Assembly (NCBI GenBank): GCA_030645955.1
Contig: JAUSMR010000071.1
Location: 1 to 43,168 of the forward strand
DNA: 43,168 nt
From: Gallionella sp.
GTDB taxonomy: Bacteria > Pseudomonadota > Gammaproteobacteria > Burkholderiales > Gallionellaceae
Direction of reading: 5' to 3'
Each line of letters opens with the position of its first letter. Positions within the stretch are counted from its first letter, which is position 1. The notes beneath the pieces were generated by a model. That model saw only the letters and a program-made list of their open reading frames with translations, did not search any database and was not told where the DNA came from. Shown here piece after piece: positions 34,725-43,054 of this stretch. Made by a program: the position numbers and the translations under genes.

Positions 34725-36449
34725 ATGCCCATCCATAACGCCGACATTACCGCCGTTCTCGAAGAGATCGCCGACCTGCTGGAGATTCAGGGGGCGAATC
34801 CATTCCGCATCCGCGCCTATCGCAATGCCGCGCGCATTTTGGGAGACCTGCCGCAGGAGGCGCGCGTGCTGGCGGAGAAAGGGGATGACCTGACCCGGTT
34901 ACCCGGCATCGGCACCGACCTCGCCGGCAAGATCAACGAAATAATCACCACCGGGCATTGCAGCCTGCTCGACCGGCTGCACCGCGAATTGCCGCCCGCG
35001 ATCACCGAGTTGCTGAAAATTCCCGGCCTGGGGCCGAAGCGGGTCAAGGCGCTTTACCACGATCTCGACGTGCAGACCGTCGAGCAATTGCATCGCGCCG
35101 CGCAGGACGGGCGCATCCGTGCGCTACACGGCTTCGGCGAAAAAACCGAACAGAACATCCTGCAGGCCATGGAAGCCCATGCCAGCCAGAGCCGCCGCTT
35201 CAAGCTCGCCACGGCGGCGCAGTATGCCGAAGCGCTGCGCGCCTTTCTGCAGGCCGTCCCCGGCGTGCAGCAGGTGGTCGTGGCCGGCAGCTTCCGGCGC
35301 ATGCGCGAGACTGTCGGCGACCTGGACATCCTGGTGACCGCCGCGCCGGACAGCCCGGTGATGCAGCGCTTCACCGCCTATGACGAAGTGGCCGAGGTGT
35401 ATTCCGCGGGCGAGACGCGCGCCAGCATCCTGCTCAAATGCGGCATGCAGGTCGACCTGCGCGTGGTGGCGCAGGCTAGCTATGGTGCGGCGCTGCACTA
35501 CTTCACCGGCTCCAAGGCGCACAACATCGCGATCCGCCGCATCGCACAGCAGCTCGGCCTGAAGGTGAACGAGTACGGCGTGTTCCGCGGTGCGCAGCGC
35601 ATCGCCGGGGACAGCGAGGAATCGGTGTATCGCGCCGTCGGCCTGCCTTACATTCCGCCGGAACTGCGCGAAGATCGCGGTGAAATCGAGGCGGCGCGCG
35701 CCGGGCGTCTGCCGCAACTGGTGGAACTGGCCGACCTCAGAGGCGACCTGCATGCGCACACCAACGCCAGCGATGGCCACGACAGCCTGCGCGACATGGC
35801 GCTGGCGGCCAAAGCGCTGGGGATGGAGTACCTGGCCATCACCGAACACTCGCGCCGCCTCACCGTGGCGCACGGCCTGGACCCAGTGCAACTGGCGCGG
35901 CAGTGCGACGAGATCGACCGCCTCAACACGCAACTGGACGGCATCACGCTGCTCAAGGGCATCGAAGTGGACATCCTCGAAGATGGCAGCCTCGACCTGC
36001 CGGATGCGGTGCTGGCGCGGCTCGATCTGGTGGTGGGCGCGGTGCACAGCCGCTTTGACCTGTCGCGCGCCAAACAGACCGGGCGCATCCTGCGCGCGAT
36101 GGATCACCCGCACTTCACGCTGCTCGCCCATCCCAGCGGCCGCCTGATCGAGAAGCGCGAACCCTACGACGTGGACATGCTGCGCATCATCCGCCATGCA
36201 AAACAGCGCGGCTGCTACCTCGAACTGAACGCCCACCCGGAACGCCTCGACCTGCTCGATAGCCACTGCCAAAGCGCCAGGGAAGAAGGCGTGCTGGTCA
36301 GCATCAACTCGGATGCGCACAGCACGTTCGACTTCAGCAATCTGCACTACGGCGTCGGGCAGGCGCGGCGCGGCTGGCTGGAAAAAGCCGACGTGCTCAA
36401 CACCCGCCCGCTGGCCGCGTTGCGCAAGCTGCTCAAGCGCACCATGTGA
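34725..36449 (+). CDS. polX: DNA polymerase X family protein with PHP domain
   Basis: The 574 residues combine a family X polymerase (gap filling in base-excision repair) with a C-terminal PHP metallophosphoesterase, here likely a 3'-5' exonuclease. Helix-hairpin-helix motifs are LPGIGTDLA (59-67) and IPGLGPKRV (99-107). The polymerase site is GSFRRMRETVGDLDILV (Asp199, Asp201) with a third Asp at about 244. The PHP motif is RGDLHAHTNASDGHDS at about 339-354, with later HSRFDLSR, HPSGR and NSDAHST. The start at 34725 follows TGGAGATACCCAA. Confidence 0.93.
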   Translation: MPIHNADITAVLEEIADLLEIQGANPFRIRAYRNAARILGDLPQEARVLAEKGDDLTRLPGIGTDLAGKINEIITTGHCSLLDRLHRELPPAITELLKIPGLGPKRVKALYHDLDVQTVEQLHRAAQDGRIRALHGFGEKTEQNILQAMEAHASQSRRFKLATAAQYAEALRAFLQAVPGVQQVVVAGSFRRMRETVGDLDILVTAAPDSPVMQRFTAYDEVAEVYSAGETRASILLKCGMQVDLRVVAQASYGAALHYFTGSKAHNIAIRRIAQQLGLKVNEYGVFRGAQRIAGDSEESVYRAVGLPYIPPELREDRGEIEAARAGRLPQLVELADLRGDLHAHTNASDGHDSLRDMALAAKALGMEYLAITEHSRRLTVAHGLDPVQLARQCDEIDRLNTQLDGITLLKGIEVDILEDGSLDLPDAVLARLDLVVGAVHSRFDLSRAKQTGRILRAMDHPHFTLLAHPSGRLIEKREPYDVDMLRIIRHAKQRGCYLELNAHPERLDLLDSHCQSAREEGVLVSINSDAHSTFDFSNLHYGVGQARRGWLEKADVLNTRPLAALRKLLKRTM

Positions 36450-36481
36450 TTCAGATTTGCGTTACAACGATAATATTTTCG

Positions 36482-36505
36482 CAGGGTGCGTTCTACGCAC
36501 CCCTG
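36482..36505. repeat. Small hairpin after polX
   Basis: CAGGGTGCGTTCTACGCACC followed by CCTG, an inverted repeat with a three-base loop, 33 bases after the polX stop. It has no T run and is only terminator-like. Confidence 0.6.
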
Positions 36506-36540
36506 TATGATTAAATTTAATGAAATGTTGTTAAGCGGAC

Positions 36541-36609
36541 GTAGGGCGGGTCACACCCGCCGTAACCCGCCAGATGCGGTGCAACCACGGCGGGTGTGAC
36601 CCGCCCTAC
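36541..36609. repeat. Perfect 23-bp-arm palindrome
   Basis: Arms 36541-36563 (opening GTAGGGCGGGTCACACCCGC) and 36587-36609 (ending GACCCGCCCTAC) are perfect inverted copies 23 bases apart. The group is the GTAGG/CCTAC hairpins. The rest of 36450-36682 holds no gene. Confidence 0.85.
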
Positions 36610-36682
36610 GCTAGCAGCATCAAAGGTTAGGGTGCGTGAAACGCACGGCTACGACTGCTCAAACGCACGATGTGAGGCAACC

Positions 36683-37684
36683 ATGCTGACGCTGGCCTTT
36701 ACCGGAGATGTAATGCTCGGCCGCCTGGTCAACGAGATGCTCAAGACCATGCAGCCGGAAGAAGTATGGGGCGATGTGCTGCCCCATCTGGCGCAGGCCG
36801 ACCTGCGCATCGTCAATCTCGAATGCGCCTTGACCAACCACCTCAGCCCGTGGACACGCACCCGGAAAATGTTCCATTTCCGCGCCGGCCCGGAGGCAGT
36901 GCGCGTGTTGCAGGCGGCCCGCATCGACGCCTGCGCGCTAGCCAACAACCACATCCTCGACTACGAAGAGCAAGGCCTGCGCGACACGCTGCGCATGCTC
37001 AGGGCGGCCGGCATCCGTTATGCCGGCGCCAACGCCGCAGAGGCCGCCGCCCCGGCGATACTCGAAGCCGTGTTATTGGAAGAGGCCGGTGCAGAGCCCT
37101 GCCGCGTGGCGCTGCTCTCCTGCACCGACAACGAGCCGGATTTTGCCGCCGGTGCCGGACACCCCGGCACCAACTATCTGGAAGTCTCGCTGCAACAAGA
37201 AACGCTGGCGCGCATCTCCGACAGCATCGCGCAGGCGCGTGCACAGGGCGCCGATCTGGTGGTGTTCTCCAACCATTGGGGCGCTAATTTCGTCGAACGC
37301 CCATCGCCCGCATTCAGCAGCTTCGCCAGGCGGGTGATCGAACTCGGCGCCGATATCTACTACGGCCACAGCGCGCATATCTGCCAAGGCATCGAGATAT
37401 ACCATGGCAAAGCTATACTCTACGACACCGGCAATTTCATCGACGACTATGCCGTCCATCCGCAGTTGCGCAACGACCGTTCCTGTTTGTTCAAATTGAT
37501 GTTCGAGCATGGCAAGTTGTGCCGCATCGAACTGCTGCCGGTCTCATTGAGCGTGGCGCACGTCGCATTGGCGCGCGGCGAGGAATTCGACGCCATTTGC
37601 GCGCGCATGGAAATGCTTAGCGCCGAATTCGGCACCAGACTGATGCGCCGCAACGACCGGCTGGTCTACAAGGCCTGCCCATGA
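36683..37684 (+). CDS. CapA-family metallophosphatase-like protein
   Basis: The 333 residues match the PGA_cap family of calcineurin-like proteins: FTGDVMLGRLV at the N-terminus, IVNLECALTNH, ALANNHILDYEEQGL, VVFSNHWGANF and YYGHSAHICQGIE. CapA proteins help make or export poly-gamma-glutamate capsule, but no other capsule gene is nearby, and many homologues are of unknown role. The start at 36683 follows GTGAGGCAACC. It overlaps the next gene by 4 bases. Confidence 0.88.
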   Translation: MLTLAFTGDVMLGRLVNEMLKTMQPEEVWGDVLPHLAQADLRIVNLECALTNHLSPWTRTRKMFHFRAGPEAVRVLQAARIDACALANNHILDYEEQGLRDTLRMLRAAGIRYAGANAAEAAAPAILEAVLLEEAGAEPCRVALLSCTDNEPDFAAGAGHPGTNYLEVSLQQETLARISDSIAQARAQGADLVVFSNHWGANFVERPSPAFSSFARRVIELGADIYYGHSAHICQGIEIYHGKAILYDTGNFIDDYAVHPQLRNDRSCLFKLMFEHGKLCRIELLPVSLSVAHVALARGEEFDAICARMEMLSAEFGTRLMRRNDRLVYKACP

Positions 37685-38373
37685 GCGGAAAACATCTCAT
37701 GATCGCCCCCGCCGAGCTGGTGCGCAGCCATGGCGGGCGCTATGCGGCGGTGCTCGGCATCGACCTCGCCTGGGACAGCGGCGAGCGCTTCAAGTGGTTT
37801 TTCGCCGCGATGCTGTACGGGACGCGCATTTCTGAACTGCTCGCCACACGCACATGGCACAAGTTTGCCGCACGCGGCGTGCTCGCCCCGCAGCGCATAC
37901 TCAATACCGGCTGGGATGGGCTGGTGGCGATCCTTGATGCCGGCGGCTACACGCGCTACGACTTCAAGACCGCCACCAAGCTGCTTGCCGTATGCGCTAC
38001 ACTGCTGCGCGACTATGCCGGCGATCTCGATGCCCTGCACGCCGCAGCAATTGATCCGCGCGATCTCGAAGTGCGGCTCAAGGCATTGGGCAAGGGCATC
38101 GGCGACACGACCGCCGCGATTTTCCTGCGCGAGCTGCGCGGCATCTGGAGCAAGTCCGCGCCGCCGCTGTCGCCGCTGGCGCTGGCCGCGGCGCAGAAGA
38201 TCGGCTACCTGCGGCATGGCCGCGAGGCTGAAGGAATGGCGCTGGCGCGGCTGCAGCAGGTGTGGGCAGATGACGGACAAGCGGCGGAGAGCTTCGCGGA
38301 TTTCGAAGCGGCGCTGGTAAGAGTAGGGCTGCGCCTGCGCCGGGCGGAGTCGCGCCACCGCCAAATACCGTAG
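37681..38373 (+). CDS. Helix-hairpin-helix protein, endonuclease III-like fold (unknown)
   Basis: The 230-residue protein is mostly helical. LKALGKGIGDTTAAIFLREL at about 133-152 reads like the HhH of the endonuclease III/MutY glycosylase superfamily. It lacks the four-cysteine iron-sulfur loop, and no catalytic Lys/Asp pair could be confidently assigned. The ATG overlaps the capA stop (ATGA). The stop TAG is inside a palindrome at 38370-38396. A DNA-binding or base-repair role is a guess from the HhH alone. Confidence 0.65.
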   Translation: MSGKHLMIAPAELVRSHGGRYAAVLGIDLAWDSGERFKWFFAAMLYGTRISELLATRTWHKFAARGVLAPQRILNTGWDGLVAILDAGGYTRYDFKTATKLLAVCATLLRDYAGDLDALHAAAIDPRDLEVRLKALGKGIGDTTAAIFLRELRGIWSKSAPPLSPLALAAAQKIGYLRHGREAEGMALARLQQVWADDGQAAESFADFEAALVRVGLRLRRAESRHRQIP

Positions 38374-38396
38374 GAGCGGGCCATGCCCGCTCCTAC
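38370..38396. repeat. GTAGGAGCGGGC palindrome at the HhH gene stop
   Basis: GTAGGAGCGGGC and GCCCGCTCCTAC flank a CAT loop, a perfect hairpin. The stop codon of the upstream gene lies within it. It may terminate transcription. Confidence 0.75.
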
Positions 38397-38478
38397 AGGT
38401 TCCCGGTTATAAGTTTCACAGACAAGTTTCAACTGTTTTTTGCATCACCAGACAATTGCAGCAACGAAAAGAGGCATC

Positions 38479-39951
38479 ATGAGCAATCTGATCGTAGTCA
38501 ACAACCCGCGCGACTGGCCGCTAGCTATTCCCGGCGTGACCGTCGTGCCGGCGCGTGCCTACCTGACCGATCCGGCCTATGGCAGCGACCTCTTTGCCAG
38601 GGTGTTCAACCTGTGCAAGAGCTACCGTTACCAGACGCTCGGCTATTATGTCTCGCTGCTCGCCGAGGCACGCGGCCACAAGCCGCTGCCACGAACGAAC
38701 ACCATCGAGGACCTGCAATCGCAGAACATGGTGCGGCTGCTGACCGAGGGGTTGGACGACCTGATCCAGAAATCGCTGGCACCGATCAAGTCGGATACCT
38801 TCGAGCTCAACATCTACTTCGGCCGCAACGGGGCGAGCCGCCACGGTCAACTCAGCCGGCAGCTTTTCAACCTGCTGCATGCCCCGCTGCTGCGCGCTGA
38901 TTTCGAGCGCCGCGGCCAGCATTGGCGCATCCGCAGCGTGCGTCCGATTGCCGCCAGCGACATCCCGCCCCAGCAACAGGAATTCGCGATCCAGGCCACC
39001 ACGGAATATTTCACGGGCCGCAGGCGGCGGACGCATAAACAAATCGTACCGCGTTTCAACCTCGCCATCCTGCACAATCCCGACAACCCGGAGCCCGCCT
39101 CCAATCCCAAGGCATTGCAAAAGTTCGAGAAGGCGGCGCAGTCGCTGGGCATGCATGTGGAATTCATCACCAAGGCAGACTACGGCAGGCTGACCGAGTT
39201 CGATGCGCTGTTCATCCGCGACACCACCTTCGTCAACCACTACACCTACCGTTTCTCCCGGCGCGCAGCCGCCGAGGGGCTGGTAGTGATCGACGATCCT
39301 GACTCGATCCTGAAGTGCAACAACAAGGTCTATCTCGCCGAAATACTGGCCAGGCACCGCATCCCCGCACCCAAGACCCTGCTGGTGCACCGCGATAACG
39401 TGAAGCAGATCGTCCCCGAGCTCGCGCTGCCCTGCGTGCTCAAGCAGCCGGACAGTTCTTTCTCGATAGGGGTAGTGAAAGTGGAGACGGCAGAAGAACT
39501 GCCCATAAAGGTGAACAGCCTGCTGGACAAATCGGAACTGATCGTCGCCCAGGAATACCTGCCCACCGAGTTCGACTGGCGTGTCGGCATCCTCGACCGG
39601 CGGCCGCTGTTCGTCGCGAAATACTACATGGTTCCCGGCCACTGGCAGATCATCAGGCACGGCGACCAGAAGCACGATTTTGTCGAGGGAAAAACGGAAG
39701 CGTTGTCCGTGGGCGAGGCGCCGGACCGCGTGGTGAAAATCGCGCTCAAGGCGGCCAACCTGATCGGCGACGGCTTCTACGGCGTGGACATCAAACAGAT
39801 CGGCAAGCGCCTCTACGTGATCGAGATCAACGACAACCCCAACGTCGATGCCGGCAACGAGGACAGCGTGCTCAAGGACGCGCTCTACCGCGAAGTGATG
39901 GGCGTATTCCTGAAGCGAATCGAAGCACGCAAGCGGGGAGCTTCCCGGTGA
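38479..39951 (+). CDS. RimK-family ATP-grasp ligase with N-terminal RLAN domain
   Basis: The 490 residues have an N-terminal RimK-like (RLAN) region (about 1-190, VVNNPRDWPLAIPGVTVV to the EYFTGRRRR stretch) and an ATP-grasp domain at about 270-480. Visible ATP-grasp parts are CVLKQPDSSFSIGV (Lys in the nucleotide site), VAQEYLPTEFDWRVGIL and the metal motif VIEINDNPNVDAG. These enzymes join an amino acid or peptide by an acyl-phosphate route; the substrate here is unknown. AAGAGG precedes the ATG at 38479. A long antisense frame over it is a shadow. Confidence 0.85.
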   Translation: MSNLIVVNNPRDWPLAIPGVTVVPARAYLTDPAYGSDLFARVFNLCKSYRYQTLGYYVSLLAEARGHKPLPRTNTIEDLQSQNMVRLLTEGLDDLIQKSLAPIKSDTFELNIYFGRNGASRHGQLSRQLFNLLHAPLLRADFERRGQHWRIRSVRPIAASDIPPQQQEFAIQATTEYFTGRRRRTHKQIVPRFNLAILHNPDNPEPASNPKALQKFEKAAQSLGMHVEFITKADYGRLTEFDALFIRDTTFVNHYTYRFSRRAAAEGLVVIDDPDSILKCNNKVYLAEILARHRIPAPKTLLVHRDNVKQIVPELALPCVLKQPDSSFSIGVVKVETAEELPIKVNSLLDKSELIVAQEYLPTEFDWRVGILDRRPLFVAKYYMVPGHWQIIRHGDQKHDFVEGKTEALSVGEAPDRVVKIALKAANLIGDGFYGVDIKQIGKRLYVIEINDNPNVDAGNEDSVLKDALYREVMGVFLKRIEARKRGASR

Positions 39952-40034
39952 GTGCCAATCTGCGCTGCACACCTTTGCACCATTATTGATACATGAAAAT
40001 CAATTAGAATTCACCCCCCTATCAATCCTGACCC

Positions 40035-40059
40035 CCAATGATTCAATAGCAATCATTGG
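40035..40059 (+). promoter_or_regulatory. Inverted repeat in the kinase leader
   Basis: CCAATGATT and AATCATTGG (9-base arms, 7-base loop) lie about 70 bases before the kinase ATG. It could be an operator or a hairpin; no regulator could be named. Confidence 0.35.
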
Positions 40060-40066
40060 ATCGTTC

Positions 40067-40080
40067 GTTGATTTATCAAC
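40067..40080 (+). promoter_or_regulatory. GTTGATTTATCAAC palindrome in the kinase leader
   Basis: A perfect 14-base palindrome just after the previous inverted repeat. It resembles an FNR/CRP box (TTGAT...ATCAA), but the gap is two bases instead of four, so an FNR site is not supported. Confidence 0.3.
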
Positions 40081-40126
40081 TATTCTGAAACACGACCAGA
40101 TTGAAATGGTAGCCACCGAGGTGTTT

Positions 40127-43054
40127 ATGAATGCAGACCAGTTGCTCCCGCACGATATTTCGCATCGCCTTCGACTCCTGGATGTACTGGACCGGATTAC
40201 GCAAATCAGTCTTGCCAGCGAGAACATGGATGATGTTATGCGTGGCGTGCTGGACTTGATGCTTGAGGTTTTCAATGCGGATCGTGCCTGGTTCCTGTAT
40301 CCCTGCGATCCCGATGCGCTATCCTGGGGTGTTCCCATGGAGCGCGTGCGTCCGGAATGGCCGGGACTATTCGCGCAGGGCGTGGACATACCGATGGATA
40401 GCGCAATATCCGGCGTATTCAGCGAATTTTTAAGGGCCAATGGCACGGTCCAATATTGCTTTGAAACCGGCTATCCCACCTCATCGCCCGTTGTGAGGCA
40501 CTTCTCAGTCAAATCCCAATTGGCAATAGCGCTGCGGCCGAAAATCGGGAAGGCATGGGTATTTGGCCTGCACCATTGTGCAAGTGAGGTGAGGCATGAT
40601 GAGAAGGATTTGCATCTTTTTTCCGCTGTCGCCCGGCGCATTACGGACTCTCTGAGCAGCCTGATTTCAATCAGGCAACAACGCGAGAGCGAGGCAAAAT
40701 ATCGCCTGCTCATCGAAGGCCTGCAGGAAGGCATCTGGATGATCGACAAAAAAGCCTGCACCTCCTTTGTCAATCAGCGCATGGCGCAGATGCTGGGCTA
40801 TAACGTCGAGGAAATGCAGGGAAGGCATCTCTTTTCTTTCATGGACGAGCGCGGCAAGGAAATAGCCACGCAGAATCTGGAGCGCCGCAAACAGGGAATC
40901 AGTGAGCAGCACGACTTCGAGTTGCTGCGCAAGGACGGCAGCCGCATTTACACCTCAATGGCAACTTCCCCCATCCTGGACGAGGCCGGCAACTATGCAG
41001 GTGCTCTCGCTGGCGTGATGGACATCACCGAGCGCAGACAGATAGAAGAGGAATTGCGGTTAAAGGCGCAGCTTCTGGACGCCGCCTCCGATACGATCTT
41101 CATGGTTGATTTCGATGGGAACTTCGTTTACCTCAACGAAGCCGCCTGGAAGACGCGCGGCTACACGCAGGACGAGATGATGGGAATAAACCTGCATGTG
41201 CTCGATACGCCGAAGTATGAGAGCCTCATTGAGTCCAGGATGAGAGACCTGATGGAAAATGGCCAGCGCATCTTCGAATCCGAGCACCGCCGCAAGGATG
41301 GCTCCGTCATGCCGATTGAGGTTAGCGCCCGCCTCATTGAATCGGGCGGCCGCAAGCTGGTGCTCAGCGTGATTCGCGACATCACCGAGCGCAAACAGGC
41401 GGAGGAAGCACTCAAAGAGAGCGAAGAAAAGTATCGGAGCATTTATGAGAATACCCAAGTGGGCTTATACAGGACGAGGGTAAGCGACGGAAAGCTGATG
41501 ATGGCAAACGATGCTATGGCCAAGATGTTTGGATTCGATAGCGTCGAAGAAGCGACTGCAAAATATATTACCTCGGAGCACTATGTCGATCCAGGGACAC
41601 GGGAGAGATTATTAGATATTTTTCAACAATACGGTAAGTTCGATAACTTTGAAGCACGTCTGACGCGAAACGACGGGGTTGTCCGGTGGTTTCAATATTC
41701 GGGCCGACTCGTCCAGGACAAGGGTTACATCGAGGGAGTCGCAGCGGACATCACCGAACGCAGGCAGGCGGAAGACATGCTGGCGGAAAGCGAACAGCAT
41801 TTTCGCACGGTTGCGGAGTCGGCCAACGATGCCATTATCACGATCTCCGACGCCGACAACATCGTGGACTGGAACCATGCGGCGGAACGCTTGTTCGGCC
41901 GCACCCACGCCGAAATGTCCGGCCTGCCCCTGACGGTATTGATGCCGGAACGCTTCCGTAAAATGCACAGAGAAGGCCTGGCGCGGGTGGTAGCTGGCGG
42001 AGCATCGCATGTGATCGGCAAGACCGTAGAGCTTGCCGGGCTGCGCAAGGACGGCAGCGAGTTCCCGCTGGAGCTCTCGCTGGCGCAATGGCATATCGGC
42101 CCGAGCCAGTTTTTCACCGCGATTATTCGCGACCTCGCCGAGCGCAAACAACTCGAGGAGCAACTGACGGCGCAATACCAACATCTGAAAGACGCCAACA
42201 AGTCACTGGTGGAATCGAACCAACATCTGAAACTGGCGCAAAACCAGTTGCTGCAATCCGAGAAAATGGCATCCATCGGCCTGCTGGCCGCGGGCGTGGC
42301 ACACGAGATCAACAACCCGATCGGTTATGTGAATTCCAACATGGGCACGCTGGAGAAATACCTGACCGACATTTTTGCCGTGTTAGACAGGTACGAATCC
42401 GCCGAAATGCTGCTGGACAAGGATAATCCGCAGTACGAAGTACTGCGCCGCCTCAAGGAAGAAATAAACCTTGGCTACCTCCGCGAGGATATCAAGGCGC
42501 TGATCGCCGAATCGCATCAGGGCCTGGAACGGGTGAAGAAAATCGTCCTCGACCTGAAAAACTTTTCCCACGCCGATAGCGAAGACCAGTGGATGTTGGC
42601 GGACATTCATCGCGAGCTGGATACCACGCTGAACGTCGTGTGGAACGAGCTGAAATACAACTGCGAAGTCGTCAAGGAATATGGCTCATTGCCGGAGATT
42701 TACTGCCTGCCTTCGCAACTCAACCAGGTCTTCATGAACCTGCTGGTGAATGCCGCGCAAGCCATCGAGGTGCGCGGCACGATCACCCTGCGCACCGGGC
42801 AGGAAGGCGACCGGGTCTGGGCTGAAGTGAGCGATACGGGAAACGGCATTCCGCCGGAAGATTTCCCGCACCTGTTCGATCCGTTCTTCACCACCAAACC
42901 GGTGGGCAAAGGCACCGGACTGGGGCTCTCGGTGTCCTACAGCATTGTGGAAAGGCATCACGGCAAGATCGAAGTGCACAGCGAAGTGGGCAAGGGTTCG
43001 ACATTCCGGGTCTGGCTGCCGGTGCAGCAACCCGACATCAGGGAGGAAGCATGA
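40127..43054 (+). CDS. GAF/PAS sensor histidine kinase (hybrid sensor, cytoplasmic)
   Basis: This 975-residue kinase has no membrane segment. The order is a GAF-like domain (about 20-180, AFNADRAWFLYPCD region), then four PAS domains at about 188-310, 317-430, 433-547 and 555-680, each ending in an ITERRQ/LAERKQ coil. A coiled coil, HisKA-like region and HATPase domain follow. The phospho-acceptor is His726 in GVAHEINNP; the N-box is NLLVNAAQAI, with DTGNGIPPE and GKGTGLGLSVSYSI further on. The ATG at 40127 is chosen because GAGG lies 5 bases upstream; frames begin at TTG 39986 and ATG 40106 too. It overlaps the response-regulator gene (ATGA). The signal is unknown. Confidence 0.9.
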   Translation: MNADQLLPHDISHRLRLLDVLDRITQISLASENMDDVMRGVLDLMLEVFNADRAWFLYPCDPDALSWGVPMERVRPEWPGLFAQGVDIPMDSAISGVFSEFLRANGTVQYCFETGYPTSSPVVRHFSVKSQLAIALRPKIGKAWVFGLHHCASEVRHDEKDLHLFSAVARRITDSLSSLISIRQQRESEAKYRLLIEGLQEGIWMIDKKACTSFVNQRMAQMLGYNVEEMQGRHLFSFMDERGKEIATQNLERRKQGISEQHDFELLRKDGSRIYTSMATSPILDEAGNYAGALAGVMDITERRQIEEELRLKAQLLDAASDTIFMVDFDGNFVYLNEAAWKTRGYTQDEMMGINLHVLDTPKYESLIESRMRDLMENGQRIFESEHRRKDGSVMPIEVSARLIESGGRKLVLSVIRDITERKQAEEALKESEEKYRSIYENTQVGLYRTRVSDGKLMMANDAMAKMFGFDSVEEATAKYITSEHYVDPGTRERLLDIFQQYGKFDNFEARLTRNDGVVRWFQYSGRLVQDKGYIEGVAADITERRQAEDMLAESEQHFRTVAESANDAIITISDADNIVDWNHAAERLFGRTHAEMSGLPLTVLMPERFRKMHREGLARVVAGGASHVIGKTVELAGLRKDGSEFPLELSLAQWHIGPSQFFTAIIRDLAERKQLEEQLTAQYQHLKDANKSLVESNQHLKLAQNQLLQSEKMASIGLLAAGVAHEINNPIGYVNSNMGTLEKYLTDIFAVLDRYESAEMLLDKDNPQYEVLRRLKEEINLGYLREDIKALIAESHQGLERVKKIVLDLKNFSHADSEDQWMLADIHRELDTTLNVVWNELKYNCEVVKEYGSLPEIYCLPSQLNQVFMNLLVNAAQAIEVRGTITLRTGQEGDRVWAEVSDTGNGIPPEDFPHLFDPFFTTKPVGKGTGLGLSVSYSIVERHHGKIEVHSEVGKGSTFRVWLPVQQPDIREEA

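Noticed and set aside
35124..36347. Long open frame opposite polX
   Set aside because: Antisense shadow; polX has polymerase and PHP motifs over the same bases.
38521..39972. Long open frame opposite the ATP-grasp gene
   Set aside because: Antisense shadow of the RimK-type gene, whose ATP-grasp motifs are clear.
40067..40080. FNR/CRP-type box
   Set aside because: The half-sites TTGAT and ATCAA are only two bases apart, while FNR needs four.
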